64,000 bases of DNA from Belliella kenyensis (GTDB taxonomy: Bacteria > Bacteroidota > Bacteroidia > Cytophagales > Cyclobacteriaceae), in the NCBI RefSeq assembly GCF_022549675.1, contig NZ_JAKZGR010000002.1, positions 1-64,000 of the forward strand, written 5' to 3'. How positions within the stretch are numbered: the first letter of the stretch is position 1; every line of letters starts with the position of its first letter. This document shows, one piece after another, positions 1 to 7,669 of the stretch. The notes beneath the pieces were generated by a model. The model saw only the letters and a list, made by a program, of their open reading frames with translations. It was not told the origin of the DNA and did not search any database. Made by a program: the position numbers and the translations under genes.

Positions 1-67
1 TTCCCCGAGAGGGGACTGTAATCGGGATACATGGTACATTGTACTTTGTACCTGGTACAGCAAGATT
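1..67 (+). other. Presumed 23S-5S rRNA spacer
   Basis: This stretch precedes the 5S gene and probably is the spacer of an rRNA operon whose 23S gene lies outside the window. It holds a small hairpin (CCCC-GAGA-GGGG, 3-14) and the GTAC-rich string GGTACATTGTACTTTGTACC at 33-52. I cannot place the 3' end of 23S rRNA, so the first bases could still belong to it. Confidence 0.45.
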
Positions 68-174
68 AGGCGGCCTAGCGCAGGGGTCCCACCTCTTCCC
101 ATCCCGAACAGAGAAGTTAAGCCCTGCCGCGCCGATGGTACTGGGGTTACACCCGGGAGAGTAGGTCGCCGCCA
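68..174 (+). rRNA. rrf: 5S ribosomal RNA
   Basis: The stretch carries the conserved 5S core (CCCGAACAGAGAAGTTAAGC near 102-122, then CGCCGATGGTACTG near 130-144, and GGGAGAGTAGGTCGCCGCC at its end). The terminal helix closes exactly: GGCGGC at 69-74 pairs with GCCGCC at 168-173. The length of about 107 bases fits the family. It is the last gene of an rRNA operon, followed at once by a terminator hairpin. The precise ends are set by the helix and may be off by a few bases. Confidence 0.95.
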
Positions 175-185
175 CATTATTAAGA

Positions 186-212
186 AGCCTTTCAGGAAAC
201 TGAGAGGCTTTT
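186..212 (+). terminator. rRNA operon terminator
   Basis: A ten-base-pair stem (AGCCTTTCAG, 186-195; CTGAGAGGCT, 200-209, one G-T wobble) closes a GAAA tetraloop and runs into a short T tract. It lies 12 bases after the 5S gene, where an intrinsic terminator for the rRNA operon is expected. Confidence 0.85.
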
Positions 213-342
213 GGCGTTTATGGGGAACAAGCGGGAGATTAGTGATGAGAAGCGAGGGACGAGAAGCGAGAAGCAGAAGAGATGAGTGTATTAAGTACAA
301 TGTACAAAGTACCAAATATGTATAATCTACGATCTCTCGTAG
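213..342. other. Purine-rich intergenic DNA with degenerate repeats and hairpin
   Basis: No gene seen. Two copies of GAnGAGAAGCGAG (244-256 and 258-270) lie 14 bases apart. AAGTACAATGTAC at 293-305 is the exact inverse of a 13-base string at 34-46, so the 5S gene is bracketed by an inverted repeat. CTACGA-TCTC-TCGTAG at 327-342 is a perfect hairpin that abuts the following seven-base repeat array. Confidence 0.6.
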
Positions 343-461
343 AGACAAGAGACAAGAGACAAGAAACAAGAGACAAGAGACAAGAGACAAGAGACAAGAA
401 ACAAGAGACAAGAAACAAGAGACAAGAAACAAGAGACAAGAGACAAGAGACAAGAGACAAG
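343..461. repeat. Tandem array of 17 seven-base units (AGACAAG)
   Basis: Seventeen consecutive heptamers with no spacer: 13 are AGACAAG and four (at 364, 399, 413 and 427) are AAACAAG. Seven is not a multiple of three units per codon, so all three frames read through and produce long but meaningless repetitive open frames on both strands; I do not call these genes. One strand is almost pure purine plus C. Such simple arrays commonly change copy number by slippage. Its job, if any, is unknown. Confidence 0.95.
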
Positions 462-555
462 AACCATGTGATAAAGAATCAATTGTACTTCCCTAAATAA
501 CGTTGACCGCTTTGGTTCAACATTCATTAAGTATTTCAAGTAAACTTCATGAGCC

Positions 556-717
556 TCATTTGATCTTTTTATATGGGCAATGTTTGCATTCATTTGCACA
601 ACAGTATCCCCTTCGTTTATGATATTGAGTTGTGAAAACCATTAACCCATCTTCATTTATATAATAGTCTCCTGATATCAATTCTAAGGGAGCAATTTGC
701 TTCTTTTTTGATTTCAT
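556..717 (-). CDS. DUF5522 small cysteine-rich protein
   Basis: A 53-residue protein. The core (DYYINEDGLMVFT, then HKRRGYCCANECKHCPY) matches the short Bacteroidota family DUF5522, which is usually about 50 residues. Four cysteines in the C-terminal third (CC, C, C with a His between) could bind a metal, though no function is established. A longer frame opens upstream at 786, but the ATG at 717 gives the family's usual length and keeps the start clear of the divergent aminotransferase. It lies tail-on to the repeat array and head-to-head with the aminotransferase gene. Confidence 0.8.
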   Translation of the reverse strand: MKSKKKQIAPLELISGDYYINEDGLMVFTTQYHKRRGYCCANECKHCPYKKIK

Positions 718-740
718 GCTTAATCCTCTGAGGCTTTTAC

Positions 741-748
741 TATATTTG
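741..748 (+). promoter_or_regulatory. Candidate -7 element for the ornithine aminotransferase gene
   Basis: TATATTTG fits the Bacteroidota TAnnTTTG element and lies about 56 bases before the ATG. I see no good TTTG at the -33 spacing, so this is a weak call. Confidence 0.35.
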
Positions 749-803
749 TTATATACTGAAAAAGATCTTGAGACATTTTCAGTCATTCAAAATTACAATT
801 ATT

Positions 804-2078
804 ATGATGGAAACAATCAATTCGAGTAAGCAGGCAATTGAATTAGAGGAAAAGTATGGTGCTCATAATTATCACCCTTTGCCTGTAGTGTTAAGTAAGG
901 GGGAAGGAGTTTACCTATGGGATGTTGAAGGTAAAAGATATTTTGATTTTTTGTCTGCCTATTCAGCTGTGAATCAAGGGCATTGTCATCCGCGTATTAA
1001 GCAAGCGCTAATAGATCAGGCAAGTACTTTGACCTTGACTTCAAGGGCATTCTATAATGATGTTTTGGGGCCATTTGAGAAGTACATTACTGAGTACTTT
1101 GGTTTTGATATGGTATTGCCAATGAATACAGGTGCAGAAGGAGTGGAGACAGCATTGAAGATTGCGAGAAAGTGGGGATATGAGAAGAAAGGTGTGAGAG
1201 AAAATGAGGCAGTGATCATAGTGGCTGAGAATAATTTCCACGGTAGAACCACTACAGTTATTTCATTTTCTAACGATGAAAATGCCAGGAAAAACTTTGG
1301 ACCATATACGCCAGGTTTTGAAAAAATCCCATACGATGATATTCCTGCATTGCAATCAGCCTTAGAAAATAAGCATGTGGTAGCATTTCTAGTAGAGCCT
1401 ATTCAAGGAGAGGCAGGTGTATACACTCCAGATGATGACTATATCCGAAAAGCTGCTGAGGTATGTAAGAAAGAAAATGTACTCTTTATAGCAGATGAGA
1501 TTCAAACTGGAATTGCAAGAACAGGGTCTCTTTTGGCTGTATGTGGACACTGTAGTTGTGAAGGTCATTGTGAGAAGCAGTCGTCATATACAAAACCCGA
1601 TATGTTAATTTTAGGTAAGGCAATTTCAGGCGGATTTTATCCTGTTTCAGCTGTTTTAGCTGATAAGGAAGTTATGGGAGTAATAAAACCTGGTCAGCAT
1701 GGGTCTACTTTTGGAGGAAATCCGCTTGGGGTAAAGGTAGCGATGACTGCACTGGAAGTAGTCAGGGATGAGAAATTAGCTTTGAATGCACGGAAGTTAG
1801 GTCATATTTTCAGAGAGAGAATGCAGAAGCTAGTGGATGAGTATAGTATTCTCAAACTGGTAAGAGGTAAGGGCTTATTGAATGCTGTTGTTGTAAATGA
1901 TACCCAAGAAAGTTCCACTGCGTGGGATATGTGTGTGGCGTTGAAAGAAAACGGCTTACTTGCAAAACCTACTCATGGAAATATCATCAGGTTTGCTCCA
2001 CCTCTTGTAATGACCGAAGATCAACTACATGAGTGCTGCGATATAATAGAAAAAGTAGTAAGGAGCTTTTCAAAATGA
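804..2078 (+). CDS. rocD: Ornithine aminotransferase
   Basis: Class III PLP-dependent aminotransferase of about 424 residues that moves the delta-amino group of ornithine to 2-oxoglutarate, giving glutamate semialdehyde, in arginine/proline metabolism. Seen: the N-terminal region YGAHNYHPLPVVLSKGEG, the substrate loop SAYSAVNQGHCHP, the PLP-binding DEIQTG near residue 235, and the catalytic lysine in LILGKAISGG near residue 272. An unusual Cys/His-rich insert (C-G-H-C-S-C-E-G-H-C, about residues 247-256) precedes the lysine. Two adjacent ATGs (804, 807) are possible starts; an upstream TTG at 768 is unlikely. An arginase gene lies 37 kb away in this window and would feed it ornithine. Confidence 0.9.
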   Translation: MMETINSSKQAIELEEKYGAHNYHPLPVVLSKGEGVYLWDVEGKRYFDFLSAYSAVNQGHCHPRIKQALIDQASTLTLTSRAFYNDVLGPFEKYITEYFGFDMVLPMNTGAEGVETALKIARKWGYEKKGVRENEAVIIVAENNFHGRTTTVISFSNDENARKNFGPYTPGFEKIPYDDIPALQSALENKHVVAFLVEPIQGEAGVYTPDDDYIRKAAEVCKKENVLFIADEIQTGIARTGSLLAVCGHCSCEGHCEKQSSYTKPDMLILGKAISGGFYPVSAVLADKEVMGVIKPGQHGSTFGGNPLGVKVAMTALEVVRDEKLALNARKLGHIFRERMQKLVDEYSILKLVRGKGLLNAVVVNDTQESSTAWDMCVALKENGLLAKPTHGNIIRFAPPLVMTEDQLHECCDIIEKVVRSFSK

Positions 2079-2151
2079 TTCAATTGAGAAATTAAAATCC
2101 TGACAAGAGGGTATGTTGCTTTATTGTCTATTTCATGATCATGATTATTCT

Positions 2152-2182
2152 AAAAATCCAAAGGTTATCCTTTGGATTTTTT
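2152..2182 (+). terminator. Intrinsic terminator after the ornithine aminotransferase gene
   Basis: AAAAATCCAAAGG and CCTTTGGATTTTT form a long stem with a TTAT loop, followed by T residues. It separates rocD from the HAD hydrolase gene. TATCTTTG at 2182-2189 directly after it resembles a -7 element for the next gene, without a clear -33 partner. Confidence 0.85.
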
Positions 2183-2218
2183 ATCTTTGTACGTTCTCGA
2201 AACCAAACCTATTAATAG

Positions 2219-2869
2219 ATGCAAAAAGCTGTAATTTTCGATATGGACGGAGTGATCTGCCATACGAATCCTTTTCATTCGATGGCATTCAAATCATTTT
2301 TTGCTAAGCGAGATATGTTCCCTACGGAGGAAGAGTTTTCTCAACACATGTATGGCAAAAGCAATTCTTATATCATGAGTCATTTTTTCGGAAGAAAGAT
2401 CGATGGAGAGGAATTGCTTCAGCTAGAAGATGAGAAGGAAAGCTTGTTTAGAGAGATCTATGAAACATCAATCGATCCAATCGCTGGGTACTTAGATTTC
2501 TTAAATGGATTAAAGGCGAGAAATGTCACGACTGGAGTAGCGACCTCTGCTCCTATGGCTAATCTAAAATTGATTGGTGACAAATTAAATCTATTTAATA
2601 AAATGGAATCGGTTTTGGCCAGTGAACATGTGAAGAAACATAAGCCAGATCCCGAAGTATATTTGAAATCTGCACATAACTTGAAAGTAAAACCAAGTCA
2701 ATGTGTGGTTTTTGAAGACTCATTTTCGGGTGTGACTGCAGCTATTAATGCAGGTATGAAAGTTGTAGGCGTCTTATCTTCTCATTCAAAAGAAGAGTTG
2801 CCAATATGTGATCTTTATATTGAAAATTATAAATCATTACATATAGATTCTGTTTTAAATCTGATCTAA
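2219..2869 (+). CDS. HAD family hydrolase, beta-phosphoglucomutase-like
   Basis: A 216-residue HAD subfamily IA enzyme. Motif I is FDMDG with the nucleophile Asp8 and Asp10; motif II is the TSAP stretch near residue 103; the lysine and motif III appear in KKHKPDPEVY and VFEDSFSGVTAAINAGM. The cap after motif I (HSMAFKSFF) resembles the beta-phosphoglucomutase/phosphatase branch. It is probably a cytoplasmic phosphatase or phosphomutase acting on a sugar phosphate; the substrate cannot be told from sequence. It appears to be a single-gene unit, with a 690-base gap downstream. Confidence 0.85.
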   Translation: MQKAVIFDMDGVICHTNPFHSMAFKSFFAKRDMFPTEEEFSQHMYGKSNSYIMSHFFGRKIDGEELLQLEDEKESLFREIYETSIDPIAGYLDFLNGLKARNVTTGVATSAPMANLKLIGDKLNLFNKMESVLASEHVKKHKPDPEVYLKSAHNLKVKPSQCVVFEDSFSGVTAAINAGMKVVGVLSSHSKEELPICDLYIENYKSLHIDSVLNLI

Positions 2870-3565
2870 GAATAAATTATAAAAAAAACATGGATATACG
2901 GAACTATGCCAATAACATTACAAAATTCCGATTTATCTAACTTCCGATATAAATTGATATTGGATACTTATGGATATTGACCATTAACAACCTGTTGAGC
3001 CAATGAATTGAAGTTGCTGGCAAAAAAGCGTATATTCAGATAAAAAAATCTTTTTTATTAATTAGCATTCACATTTTTGAGCGTGTCATGACAAATCATT
3101 AATCCAGAATGGAGATTCATTATGTATTAATGATTTGTCAACAAACGACAGGAAGAGTGAGATTGTATCGATAAGGCCTCTATGATTAATTGCCTGAATC
3201 TTTAAATTTCCACATGTAACACGTTTTAATCTATTCGCAAAAAGGCTAGTATCAGATATGTTTTATTTATCATGTTTTTCATAGATCTCTTGTGATTATT
3301 CTGAATCATGGGTAGATTGACTTAATAATTTTTTGCCTATTTATTAACATATGTCATTTACATAACATTTACGTAATATCAGTTTCGGGTATTATTGTTG
3401 TTTTTTAGTTTGTTTTCAAAGATTTACTAGACCGTAATATTAAATTGCTGTTTTTAAATATATAGGTATGTAACAATATTTTAATTTTATGGTCATTATA
3501 AAGAAATATTAGAGTATCACTTTTGTGTCGCTGTACAATTATTCCATTTATCAATTTTTCATTTG
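2870..3565. other. Long AT-rich intergenic region
   Basis: About 690 bases with no convincing gene on either strand and frequent stops in every frame. The one clear structure is the 15-base inverted repeat at 3089-3140, listed separately. The rest is AT-rich and may hold the promoter of the porin gene, but no good TTTG/TAnnTTTG pair was found. Confidence 0.7.
3089..3140. repeat. Perfect 15-base inverted repeat
   Basis: TGACAAATCATTAAT at 3089-3103 and its exact reverse complement ATTAATGATTTGTCA at 3126-3140 flank a 22-base centre. The centre itself contains a small nested hairpin (GAAT-GGAG-ATTC). There is no T tract on either side, so a simple intrinsic terminator is unlikely. It could be a protein binding site, an RNA hairpin in the porin leader, or the remains of a mobile miniature element. 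Confidence 0.8.
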
Positions 3566-4774
3566 ATGAACAAATTCGTAATTATGACCATCATCTTGAT
3601 GGTCTTTTCAATGCATGGATTTTCCAACATTGACCATTATGACTCTATCTCTTCGGAAGAGCTTAAACCTATTATTAGAAAACCTTGGTACGAGTCAATT
3701 CAGCTGAGAGGCTATGCTCAAATGCGTTATAATGGTTTTTTAGAAACAAATCCCAATTTGCAATGTGCACAATGCGATAGGTCTTGGGGTGGTGATGCAG
3801 GGGGGTTCTTCTTCCGGAGGATCAGGATGATATTTTCTGGTCAGATTCATGAACGAGTGTTCATGTATATACAGCCAGATTTGGCATCAGGGGGAAACAA
3901 CACCGCCCAAATCAGAGATGCATACTTTGATTTAGGCCTTGATGCAAAACAAGAGTTTAGAATTAGAATCGGTCAATCCAAAGTTCCATTTGGGTTTGAA
4001 AACCTACAATCTAGTCAAAATAGGCTTCCTTTGGATAGAAATGATGGATTGAATTCAGCAGTGCTCAATGAACGTGATTTAGGTGTTTTTTTTTATTACG
4101 CACCCTCTGAGGTAAGAAAACGTTTTAATTATTTGGTCAATTCTGGACTTAAAGGATCTGGAGATTATGGAATGTTTGGCTTTGGTCTTTACAACGGACA
4201 GACGGCTAATTTACCTGAACAAAACAGAAATTTTCATGTGGTAAGTAGGATGACATACCCTATCGAATTGGCCTCAGGTCAGATTATTGAAGCGTCGTTT
4301 CAGGGATATACGGGTAAATTTGTCATCAACAGGGAGATGAAGACAGATGCTGATCAGACAGAATTTGAAGAGTACCGCTTTGGTCCTACGATTGTCATTT
4401 ACCCTCAGCCTTTTGGCTTGCAGGCAGAGTTTAACTGGGGAAGAGGTCCTGAGTATGATCCTAATTTAGATGATGTAGTAGATGCGCCTTTGAAAGGTGG
4501 ATATGTGCTCGCTAATTATTTTCATCAATCGGGTAAACATTTATTTATCCCATTTACTCGCTATCATTATTATAATGGGGGAAAAAAGTTTGAATTTGAT
4601 GCCACTAGGCATAGGGTACGAGAGTTGGAGATTGGTGTAGAATGGCAGCCACATAGAAACTTTGAGTTGGTCGCAATGTATACGATTTCGGATAGGACGT
4701 TTGAAAACTCCTTAAATCCAGTTAATAGGCAAAAGGGAAGTCTGCTCAGGCTTCAAGCTCAAGTTAATTTTTAA
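3566..4774 (+). CDS. Porin of the Porin_O_P (phosphate-selective) family
   Basis: A 402-residue outer membrane beta-barrel protein. After a signal peptide (MNKFVIMTIILMVFSMHGFSN) come the features of the family: LRGYAQMRYNGF, a first strand ending in FFFRRIRMIFSG, the strand YIQPDLAS, then RIGQSKVPFGFENLQSSQNRLPLDR. The C-terminus ends with alternating strands and a terminal aromatic (QAQVNF). Members form channels for anions such as phosphate or polyphosphate in other bacteria; specificity here is unproven. A TTG three bases upstream is in frame, but the ATG at 3566 is preferred. The next gene, a thioredoxin-like protein, starts 48 bases later and may be co-transcribed. Confidence 0.85.
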   Translation: MNKFVIMTIILMVFSMHGFSNIDHYDSISSEELKPIIRKPWYESIQLRGYAQMRYNGFLETNPNLQCAQCDRSWGGDAGGFFFRRIRMIFSGQIHERVFMYIQPDLASGGNNTAQIRDAYFDLGLDAKQEFRIRIGQSKVPFGFENLQSSQNRLPLDRNDGLNSAVLNERDLGVFFYYAPSEVRKRFNYLVNSGLKGSGDYGMFGFGLYNGQTANLPEQNRNFHVVSRMTYPIELASGQIIEASFQGYTGKFVINREMKTDADQTEFEEYRFGPTIVIYPQPFGLQAEFNWGRGPEYDPNLDDVVDAPLKGGYVLANYFHQSGKHLFIPFTRYHYYNGGKKFEFDATRHRVRELEIGVEWQPHRNFELVAMYTISDRTFENSLNPVNRQKGSLLRLQAQVNF

Positions 4775-4822
4775 ATTCCGCATAAAGAATATATCTTTAG
4801 TCTTAACTAAGCAAATATTCAC

Positions 4823-5335
4823 ATGAAAACACTCGTTAGCGTCCTATTATCTTTGGTCTTTATCCTTAATGCTACAGAAAATGTAAAGAAAAGTTTCAAG
4901 GAAGATTTCAATAAAGTGCTATCTAATTCAGCGGAGATTCCAGCCTTAGCTCCAGGAGAGGTTGCCGTGATCAATTTATGGGCTACTTGGTGCGGACCTT
5001 GTATCAAGGAAATCCCAGAGATGAATGAAATTGTGGAAGAGTATAATGGGAAGAACGTGAGGTTTTTAGCTTTTTCTGAGGAAAATAGAAGCGTTTACGA
5101 AACATTTCTTTCGAAAAGACCCGATTTTAAATTTAGCTATGAAATGAGTTTTGGGAATAAGGAAGCTGCAAGCATAATCAAAGCGCTAGATCAAAGTGAA
5201 TATAAAGGTCGAGCGATACCAATACACGTTTTGGTTGATAAAGATGGGCAGGTTGTAGATACATTTATAGGAGCATCCCCAATGAATATTCAAAAAATTA
5301 AGAACTTCTTGAGTGAACATGCTTCTGCTGAATAG
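4823..5335 (+). CDS. TlpA-like thioredoxin-fold protein (copy 1)
   Basis: A 170-residue protein with an N-terminal hydrophobic segment (signal peptide or anchor, residues 1-17) and a TlpA/ResA-type thioredoxin domain. The redox motif is WCGPC, with cysteines 57 and 60, and the cis-proline loop is in RAIPIHVLVDKDG. It is expected to act outside the cytoplasm as a thiol reductase or redox partner. It is clearly related to the protein encoded at 7670-8188 (shared NLWATWCGPCI and GRNVRFLAFS-type stretches), so the pair arose by duplication around hemB. The client protein is unknown. Confidence 0.85.
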   Translation: MKTLVSVLLSLVFILNATENVKKSFKEDFNKVLSNSAEIPALAPGEVAVINLWATWCGPCIKEIPEMNEIVEEYNGKNVRFLAFSEENRSVYETFLSKRPDFKFSYEMSFGNKEAASIIKALDQSEYKGRAIPIHVLVDKDGQVVDTFIGASPMNIQKIKNFLSEHASAE

Positions 5336-5338
5336 TGT

Positions 5339-5346
5339 TAACTTTG
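5339..5346 (+). promoter_or_regulatory. Candidate -7 element for hemB
   Basis: TAACTTTG fits TAnnTTTG and lies 20 bases before the hemB start, overlapping the end of the previous gene's intergenic gap. No -33 TTTG is present at a normal distance, so this rests on one element only. Confidence 0.3.
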
Positions 5347-5366
5347 CATTGAAATAAGAAAAAAAC

Positions 5367-6335
5367 ATGCAAAGAAGACCAAGAAGGAATAGAAAGACGC
5401 AGGCTATCCGCAACATGGTAGAAGAGACACGTCTTTCTGTTAAAGACTTTATATTTCCCATGTTTCTCATTGATGGAGTCAATCAGAAAATACCCGTCGC
5501 TTCCATGCCTGGAATATACAGGTATTCATTAGACTTGATGCTTTATGAGATTGAAGAGTGTGTGAACTTAGGTATTATGGCCTTTGATATTTTTCCGGCT
5601 TACCCGGAAAATAAAAAGGATAAATATGCCAAAGAAAGCTACAATCCCGATACTTTTTACCTCAAGGCAATTTTTACCATCAAGCAAAAGTTTCCTGAAA
5701 TCGCTCTTATGACTGATGTAGCGATGGATCCATACAGTTCAGATGGGCACGATGGATTGGTTGAGGAAGGTAAAATATTGAATGATGAAACTCTGGATAT
5801 TTTAGGTAAAATGTCATTGGCTCAGGCTCAAGCTGGTGCAGACATATTAGGCCCTTCTGATATGATGGATGGTAGAGTTGGTTATATTCGGGAGGTATTG
5901 GATAGTAATGGGTATACAGATGTTTCCATTATGTCTTACACGGCGAAGTATGCGTCAGCTTTTTATGGACCGTTTAGAGATGCTTTGGACTCTGCCCCTA
6001 AGCATGGAGATAAGAAAACCTACCAGATGGATCCTGCCAATTATAATGAAGCCTTAATAGAAGCTGACTTGGACACTGAGGAAGGAGCTGATTTCTTGAT
6101 GGTAAAACCTGCTTTGGCATATTTAGACGTGATCAGACTTCTCAGAGATAATTCGAATCTTCCCATAGCTGCTTATAATGTCAGCGGTGAATATGCTATG
6201 GTCAAAGCTTCAGCTGAAAGAGGCTGGATAGATGGAGAACGTGCCATGCTGGAGTCTTTACTCAGCATCAAAAGAGCAGGAGCCAATATTATCTTAAGTT
6301 ATTTCGCCAAAGAATTCGCAATGCTAAATAGATAG
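5367..6335 (+). CDS. hemB: Delta-aminolevulinic acid dehydratase (porphobilinogen synthase)
   Basis: A 322-residue enzyme that joins two 5-aminolevulinates to give porphobilinogen in haem synthesis. Seen: FIFPMFLIDG near the N-terminus, the Schiff-base lysine regions SYTAKYASAFYGPFRDA and FLMVKPALAYLDVI, and NVSGEYAMVKAS. The metal-site segment reads TDVAMDPYSSDGHDG, with Asp where zinc enzymes have Cys, which marks the magnesium-type (zinc-independent) class. Length is typical. It follows the thioredoxin-like gene after 31 bases. Confidence 0.95.
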   Translation: MQRRPRRNRKTQAIRNMVEETRLSVKDFIFPMFLIDGVNQKIPVASMPGIYRYSLDLMLYEIEECVNLGIMAFDIFPAYPENKKDKYAKESYNPDTFYLKAIFTIKQKFPEIALMTDVAMDPYSSDGHDGLVEEGKILNDETLDILGKMSLAQAQAGADILGPSDMMDGRVGYIREVLDSNGYTDVSIMSYTAKYASAFYGPFRDALDSAPKHGDKKTYQMDPANYNEALIEADLDTEEGADFLMVKPALAYLDVIRLLRDNSNLPIAAYNVSGEYAMVKASAERGWIDGERAMLESLLSIKRAGANIILSYFAKEFAMLNR

Positions 6336-6493
6336 GAGGGGAAAGCCCTCCATTTTTTGAAAACGTTAACACAAATAATTTACTAGTACCGTGGGTTTTT
6401 GACTAATTTTGATTTAATATGTTTTTGTGATATATTAATGTTTTAATAGTTTAGTCACAAAGAAGAGTCCTTCTTTCTCTTAAAATCTACAAT

Positions 6494-7630
6494 ATGAAAG
6501 TTGATAACGTTTTAGTTTTGCTTCTATTTTTACTTATTTCATGTTCAGAAACGAGGACCAGTTCGAAGCGTTTGTTTGGAACCAATGAGATACTCACTTT
6601 GGACATTGATGACTATACTCCGAATGCAAGTCTAGGTTTTATTGCCCATGAGGACTTATTGTTTAATCTGGTATGGGAAAGAAATGAACTCCAAATTTAT
6701 GATGTAGAGCAGAAAAAGTTAGTCAAACGATTGAAATATGATATTGAGGGAGATAAGGGGGTAGGTCAGATATTTGGTTATCATGTTCATAATCTTGATA
6801 GCATTTTTTTGTTTGGTCAAGTTTCGCCAATTGTCTATTTGACCGATACAAGCGGTATCTTTAAGGACAGTTTTCAATATGAGATTCCAGAGGGATATAC
6901 TTCAGCATTTATACATCCTCATTATTTTGTGTCTCCGCCAGTGATAGAAGGTGATGAAATGATAGTCAAGACACATATAAATGGTAGCTATCGAGAATTT
7001 ACTAATGATGTTTTAAGTTCAAAGCATCTAGTCTATGCAATTAATTTGAACACTAGAAAGGTGAGGTTGATGGAGCACATGTATCCAGCTGATTATCTGA
7101 TTGGAGGTTTAAAGCAATTTGAATCAAGTATGGCTTTCGGGAAGGATAAAGTTGTTTATTCTTTTTTTGGTGATCATAGATTGTTTTTTGCATCAACATT
7201 CGATGATAAGCTAATTGCAATAGAAGCTGCAAGTCAATATTTAGATCGGAGATTGAAGCTATTTCCTTTAAGTGGTAATCGACTTGAAACAATGCAATAT
7301 ATCAATGCTAGTTCTAGATATGACAATCTGATCCATGATTCTTTTAGAAACTTGTATTATCGGTTTGCGTACCCATCAATAGACTTGACTGATATAGATG
7401 ATATTCTAAGGTTAAGAGTAGCGCCAGGACCATTCATTATTATGGTACTTGACGAAGAATTGAATGTATTGGGTGAGACCTATTTTGAAGCAGGGAAGTA
7501 TTTGCCTAGCAATTTTTTTGTCCATAAGGATGGGTTGTATATATCCACCAATCATCCTGATAATCCAGAAAATGAAGAAGATAAATTCAAGTTTGAGTTA
7601 CTGGAAATCAGAAATGAATTACCCAACTAG
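6494..7630 (+). CDS. DUF4221 lipoprotein
   Basis: A 378-residue lipoprotein. The signal segment ends in the lipobox LLISC with Cys17, so it is probably anchored to a membrane after secretion. The body matches the Bacteroidota family DUF4221 (early EILTLDIDDYT, a string of short beta-strands consistent with a propeller fold, and FVHKDGLYISTNHPDNPENEE near the end). Function is unknown. It precedes the second TlpA-like gene by 39 bases, so the two may be one transcript and possibly act together at the cell envelope. Confidence 0.75.
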   Translation: MKVDNVLVLLLFLLISCSETRTSSKRLFGTNEILTLDIDDYTPNASLGFIAHEDLLFNLVWERNELQIYDVEQKKLVKRLKYDIEGDKGVGQIFGYHVHNLDSIFLFGQVSPIVYLTDTSGIFKDSFQYEIPEGYTSAFIHPHYFVSPPVIEGDEMIVKTHINGSYREFTNDVLSSKHLVYAINLNTRKVRLMEHMYPADYLIGGLKQFESSMAFGKDKVVYSFFGDHRLFFASTFDDKLIAIEAASQYLDRRLKLFPLSGNRLETMQYINASSRYDNLIHDSFRNLYYRFAYPSIDLTDIDDILRLRVAPGPFIIMVLDEELNVLGETYFEAGKYLPSNFFVHKDGLYISTNHPDNPENEEDKFKFELLEIRNELPN

Positions 7631-7669
7631 AAAGGTTTTGGCTAACAATCAGTTTAAACATATGGTGCT

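Noticed and set aside
239-599. Long open frames on both strands over the heptamer array
   Set aside because: They only translate AGACAAG repeats (for example repeated SLVSCLL or ETRDKRQ) and exist in all frames; no start, ribosome site or family supports them.
1041-1252. Open frames opposite the ornithine aminotransferase gene
   Set aside because: They are shadows of a well-supported gene in other frames.
6358-6374. AAAACGTTAACAC before the DUF4221 gene as a LacI operator
   Set aside because: Only one half is symmetric (AACGTT), and there is no sugar gene or LacI gene nearby.
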